Positions 7,110 through 9,432 of a stretch of DNA of 9,432 nucleotides are shown in pieces. The stretch spans positions 1-9,432 of the forward strand of contig JAGTUZ010000023.1 of the NCBI GenBank assembly GCA_018224415.1. The letters are read 5' to 3'. The translations under genes and the position numbers were made by a program. The notes under the pieces are model-generated. The model did not search any database. It was not told the origin of the DNA and saw only the letters and a list, made by a program, of their open reading frames with translations. Origin of the DNA: Bacteroidota bacterium. GTDB lineage: Bacteria > Bacteroidota > Ignavibacteria > SZUA-365. Within the stretch, counting starts at the first letter, position 1; each line of letters starts with the position of its first letter.

Positions 7110-7122
7110 CCCCTGGGGCGGT

Positions 7123-7151
7123 TTGTCCTTTGCACGTCAAGGTCCTATTTT
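7123..7151 (+). promoter_or_regulatory. Candidate promoter for the thioredoxin-like gene
   Basis: TTGTCC (7123-7128) and TATTTT (7146-7151) are 17 bases apart, each matching the sigma-70 consensus at four of six positions. They lie after the operon terminator and about 80 bases before the start of the next gene, where a promoter is expected. The match is weak and the organism's promoter consensus is unknown. Confidence 0.3.
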
Positions 7152-7232
7152 ACCTGTCTTGAGTGACGCAACCCGCTACCGCCTGATGGGAGTCGTTCCC
7201 GACCGTTCGTACGCAACGCCGAGGTGATTTTC

Positions 7233-7742
7233 ATGAAACCCCGACTGTTCCTCGCCCTCCTGTCCTTCTGTCTCGCACTTCCTCTCCACGCGCAGGAAAA
7301 CAACACCGATGCGCAGGAAAACACCGCCAGGTTATACGACCCATCCGCCGACGCCGCGCTCGAGCTGCGGGCCGCGATGGCGCAGTCCGCGGCGACAGGC
7401 CGGCATATCCTCCTGCAGATCGGCGGAAACTGGTGCAGTTGGTGTCACAAGCTGGATCGGCTTTTCACCACCGACGCGCGTATCGATTCGCTGCTCCAGG
7501 CCGATTACATCCCGCTGCGCATCAATTACAGCGAGGAGAACAAGAACGAGCGGATTCTTGGCCGTCTCGAAGGTCCTCAGCGTTTCGGGTTTCCGGTACT
7601 CGTCATTCTCGACAGCAGCGGGCGCTTGCTGCACACGCAGGACACCGGGCAGCTCGAGAAGGATGGCGCCCATGATCCGGAGCAGGTGTACCGCATGTTG
7701 TATCTCTGGAGACCCGACGCCCTCTTCGAAACGCTGGAGTAG
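7233..7742 (+). CDS. Exported thioredoxin-like protein with a WCSWC motif
   Basis: This is a 169-residue protein. I chose the ATG at 7233: AGGTGA at 7222-7227 is well placed for it, while a GTG at 7224 lies inside that ribosome binding site. Residues 1-21 are a clear signal peptide, with a hydrophobic core and probable cleavage near 'LHAQ'. The mature part has a short polar stretch, then a thioredoxin fold with the CxxC active site C68-S-W-C71 in the context 'GGNWCSWCHKLD'. The cis-proline loop is 'FGFPVLVILD' (P121). This resembles the Thioredoxin_7/DUF255-like group, in which a CxxC reduces or isomerises disulfides, or serves as an electron carrier, in the cell envelope. The actual substrate is unknown. 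A 13-base direct repeat (7290-7302 and 7311-7323) encodes a doubled 'AQEN' just after the signal peptide. The next gene starts 6 bases downstream, so the two are probably co-translated. Confidence 0.85.
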   Translation: MKPRLFLALLSFCLALPLHAQENNTDAQENTARLYDPSADAALELRAAMAQSAATGRHILLQIGGNWCSWCHKLDRLFTTDARIDSLLQADYIPLRINYSEENKNERILGRLEGPQRFGFPVLVILDSSGRLLHTQDTGQLEKDGAHDPEQVYRMLYLWRPDALFETLE

Positions 7743-7748
7743 ACCACT

Positions 7749-8651
7749 ATGTCAGGAATTTTTGAGCACAATATCCGGCTCAGCCTGCAGGTCATCGGAG
7801 GCGGTTTTGAAACCGCGCTCGAGGACATCATCCGGCAGCTGGAGTCGCCTCCCGAGCACGATGGCCGGCGACTGACGGCCTGGGAAATGACGCGCGAGAT
7901 CGCGGAAGCGATGGGGGAGGGGTTCGCCGGCCTGCCGCCGAACGGTTTCGATTTTGGCTGCTGGCTGTGGGAGACCGCGCCGCTGCATGTCGTGACCATT
8001 CCGCATGCCAACAGCATCGGCACGGGTCACGGGTATCGTTACGGCGTCGTGCATCTGCGGAAGATCGCCGCGAAACTCGTCGGAACCTATGTACAGCAGC
8101 AGCCACAGAAGGCGCAGAACGCCGTCGAGCTGATCGACATGAGTCTCGATTGGGTCGACGCCCGAAATCTCACGACGTATGCGCTGGTCGATTTCTATGA
8201 CGCGCATCTGGAGACTGCCGAACACGAACTCCTGGCGCTCACCGCCGCGCAACGTTCGTGGCGAAGGCTGATCCCCATCGGTGTGGCGGCACGACGCATC
8301 GGAATGCGGATCAGATCATCGGCTCCCGCGTTCCGCATCCTGCAGCAGTCGGTGGCGCATGTGGACGATCCGCATGTCTACCAGGCCCTGCGTTATGCGT
8401 TCCGCATTTCCGGCATGTACGGCGACCAGCACGAACTCATCACGTTCCTGACCACCCTGCAAAGGGACGGCGGCGGCAAGGCAGCCTCACTGCTCTGCGA
8501 ATTCCTGCGCAATCCACGCCTGCGATGGGAGGGAAGCTCGCGCGAAGAGATGTTGCAACTGCTGCGCCATTGGCGGTCGAGCGAACAGAGCGACACCGGC
8601 ATCCGCTGCATCGACGAGGCCATCGCCAGGTTGCAGATCGCCACCGACTGA
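7749..8651 (+). CDS. Conserved-looking helical protein, possibly AlkD/HEAT-like superfamily
   Basis: This is a 300-residue protein starting at an ATG with GGAG (7736-7739) inside the end of the preceding gene. The 6-base gap suggests an operon with the thioredoxin-like gene. No signal peptide or membrane segment is visible, so it is probably cytoplasmic although its partner is exported. It looks largely alpha-helical. Residues of about 133-235 recall the AlkD-type DNA alkylation repair fold: 'DWVDARN' (134-140), 'YALVDFY' (144-150), a 'SWRR' at 170-173, and a helix pair 'DDPHVYQALRYAFR' (206-219) like the AlkD 'D..V.KAI.W.LRE' repeat. The N-terminal 120 residues, with an 'FDFGCWLW' segment near 67-74, match nothing I recognise. 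The AlkD link is a pattern impression only; an unrelated HEAT-like scaffold is equally possible. I cannot assign a function. Confidence 0.75.
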   Translation: MSGIFEHNIRLSLQVIGGGFETALEDIIRQLESPPEHDGRRLTAWEMTREIAEAMGEGFAGLPPNGFDFGCWLWETAPLHVVTIPHANSIGTGHGYRYGVVHLRKIAAKLVGTYVQQQPQKAQNAVELIDMSLDWVDARNLTTYALVDFYDAHLETAEHELLALTAAQRSWRRLIPIGVAARRIGMRIRSSAPAFRILQQSVAHVDDPHVYQALRYAFRISGMYGDQHELITFLTTLQRDGGGKAASLLCEFLRNPRLRWEGSSREEMLQLLRHWRSSEQSDTGIRCIDEAIARLQIATD

Positions 8652-8714
8652 TCACTCCTGCTTCTCCACAGCCCCGCCGCTCTCCCACTAAATCAAAAAT
8701 TTTCAAGAAGAATG

Positions 8715-8743
8715 TTGCAACTCTTCTCGATGTGGCATATATT
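8715..8743 (+). promoter_or_regulatory. Promoter-like sequence for the secreted protein gene
   Basis: TTGCAA (8715-8720) and TATATT (8738-8743) are separated by exactly 17 bases, in a local AT-rich dip between GC-rich genes. This is a good match to a sigma-70 type promoter. It predicts transcription from near 8750 and a leader of roughly 145 bases before the ATG at 8894. If the organism is a Bacteroidota with a different consensus, the match would mean less. Confidence 0.45.
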
Positions 8744-8793
8744 CACGCCATATCGTTCAGTCGTAATTCCTTATTAACAAGTACCTGGCTGTT

Positions 8794-8836
8794 CCGAAAG
8801 ACGCCGCACCATCGGCCTTCGCGTCTTGCCGTTCGG
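8794..8836 (+). other. Imperfect inverted repeat in the leader of the secreted protein gene
   Basis: CCGAA+AGACGC (8794-8804) can pair with GCGTCT (8821-8826) and TTCGG (8832-8836), giving eleven base pairs with a five-base bulge (8827-8831) and a 16-base loop. It lies between the promoter-like site and the start codon, with no T-run after it, so it is not a typical terminator. It could be a leader RNA structure or a protein-binding palindrome, or chance in GC-rich DNA. Confidence 0.3.
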
Positions 8837-8893
8837 GATGGGCTGTTTCGTGAAGAAAGAGCACACTATCCTCTTCATCCATCTGGAGCTGCC

Positions 8894-9432
8894 ATGAAAC
8901 GTTGTTTGTTCCTGCTTGTTGTTGCGTTGCCCCTGTTTTTCGGGACGGCGAACGCCCAGATCACCGTTCAGATCGGACAGAACAGTCCATCGTGGATTAT
9001 CGGGCCTTTCTACTCCTACTACCCCGATCTGTTTTTCGGGAATCTCGTCCTCGCGTCCGACATGTTTGCCAACGGCGCTCCGGCCGGCGGCGGCAAGATT
9101 CGGGCCATCGCATACTATGTTCCCTATACCTATGGACCGAACAATGTCATCCCGGACATGCAGTGGAAGATGGGGCATACGGCAAATACCGTTACCAGCG
9201 GCATCGTGCAGTCGACAGACAAGGAGATAGTAAAAACTGACCTTGACTACATGCCCGTCGCGTATCAGTGGAACTACGTGACCTTCGATCAGTCCTTCCA
9301 CTGGGACGGAGTATCAAACCTCTGGATCGAGGCCTGTTACGACGATCCGAACAACGCGTACTATACACGCAAGTACGGCTACGCATCGGCCACGTATGTC
9401 TATCCCGGCTCCAACGCGCAGTTCCAGTACGG
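8894..9432 (+). CDS. Secreted protein, N-terminal part, 3' truncated by window edge
   Basis: The frame is open from ATG 8894 to the window end (179 full codons), with GGAG at 8885-8888 as ribosome binding site. Residues 1-21 are a signal peptide with the hydrophobic core 'LFLLVVALPLFFG' and likely cleavage after 'TANA'. The mature part is rich in Tyr, Trp, Asn and Gly and reads as a beta-sandwich: 'IGPFYSYYPD' near the start, 'GGGKIRAIAYYVPY', 'WKMGHT', and 'FHWDGVSNLWIEACYDD' near the window end. I associate this order, including the 'F.W.G.SNL.IE.C' motif, with large surface or type IX-secreted proteins of the Bacteroidota/Chlorobi group. It is usually followed by repeat domains and a sorting domain, which would lie outside this window. 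Function is unknown; the family link is from recall of the pattern and not from a search. Confidence 0.8.
   Translation, partial: MKRCLFLLVVALPLFFGTANAQITVQIGQNSPSWIIGPFYSYYPDLFFGNLVLASDMFANGAPAGGGKIRAIAYYVPYTYGPNNVIPDMQWKMGHTANTVTSGIVQSTDKEIVKTDLDYMPVAYQWNYVTFDQSFHWDGVSNLWIEACYDDPNNAYYTRKYGYASATYVYPGSNAQFQY

Overview
The window is GC-rich bacterial DNA with all supported genes on the + strand. Most of it is one redox operon, flanked by pieces of unrelated genes. The phylum cannot be fixed from sequence alone. The last gene begins a secreted protein with a surface-protein domain pattern that I associate with the Bacteroidota/Chlorobi (FCB) group, including high-GC Ignavibacteria or Kapabacteria-like lineages. 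This is tentative.

Layout. (1) Bases 1-282 are the 3' end of a 3-methyladenine DNA glycosylase (AAG/MPG family). (2) Bases 283-505 are an AT-richer intergenic stretch. (3) Bases 506-7011 form a tight four-gene operon with gaps of 10, 14 and 8 bases: a small protein with two tandem Lrp/AsnC-type RAM-like domains and no DNA-binding domain; a NuoE/HydC-like [2Fe-2S] subunit; a NuoF/HydB-like FMN/NAD(H) subunit with extra ferredoxin domains at both ends; and a 1243-residue fusion. The fusion joins a NuoG-type [2Fe-2S] head, an NfnB/GltD-type FAD/NAD(P)H oxidoreductase, a cysteine-rich linker, a 2x[4Fe-4S] ferredoxin and a molybdopterin-oxidoreductase (MopB) domain. A hairpin-plus-T-tract terminator follows. 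(4) Bases 7233-8651 are a two-gene unit: an exported thioredoxin-like protein and a 300-residue helical protein that may belong to the AlkD/HEAT-like superfamily. (5) From 8894 to the window edge is the start of a secreted protein, preceded by a promoter-like sequence and a possible leader hairpin.

How it works together. The NuoE-NuoF-fusion trio has the parts list of a soluble, flavin-based electron-bifurcating complex of the HydABC / Stn (Sporomusa-type Nfn) / Bfu kind: one NAD(H)/FMN site in the NuoF subunit, one FAD plus NAD(P)H site in the NfnB-like module, and several [2Fe-2S] and [4Fe-4S] clusters between them. No [FeFe]-hydrogenase H-cluster domain is present. The MopB domain, although long and with a complete [4Fe-4S] motif, lacks the Cys/Sec metal ligand and the adjacent His of formate dehydrogenases, and it ends before the usual C-terminal MopB domain. 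The inferred activity is therefore NADH/NADPH/ferredoxin transhydrogenation, or reduction of an unidentified partner, rather than formate or H2 chemistry. The degenerate MopB module and the leading RAM-like protein are the least explained parts of the window.
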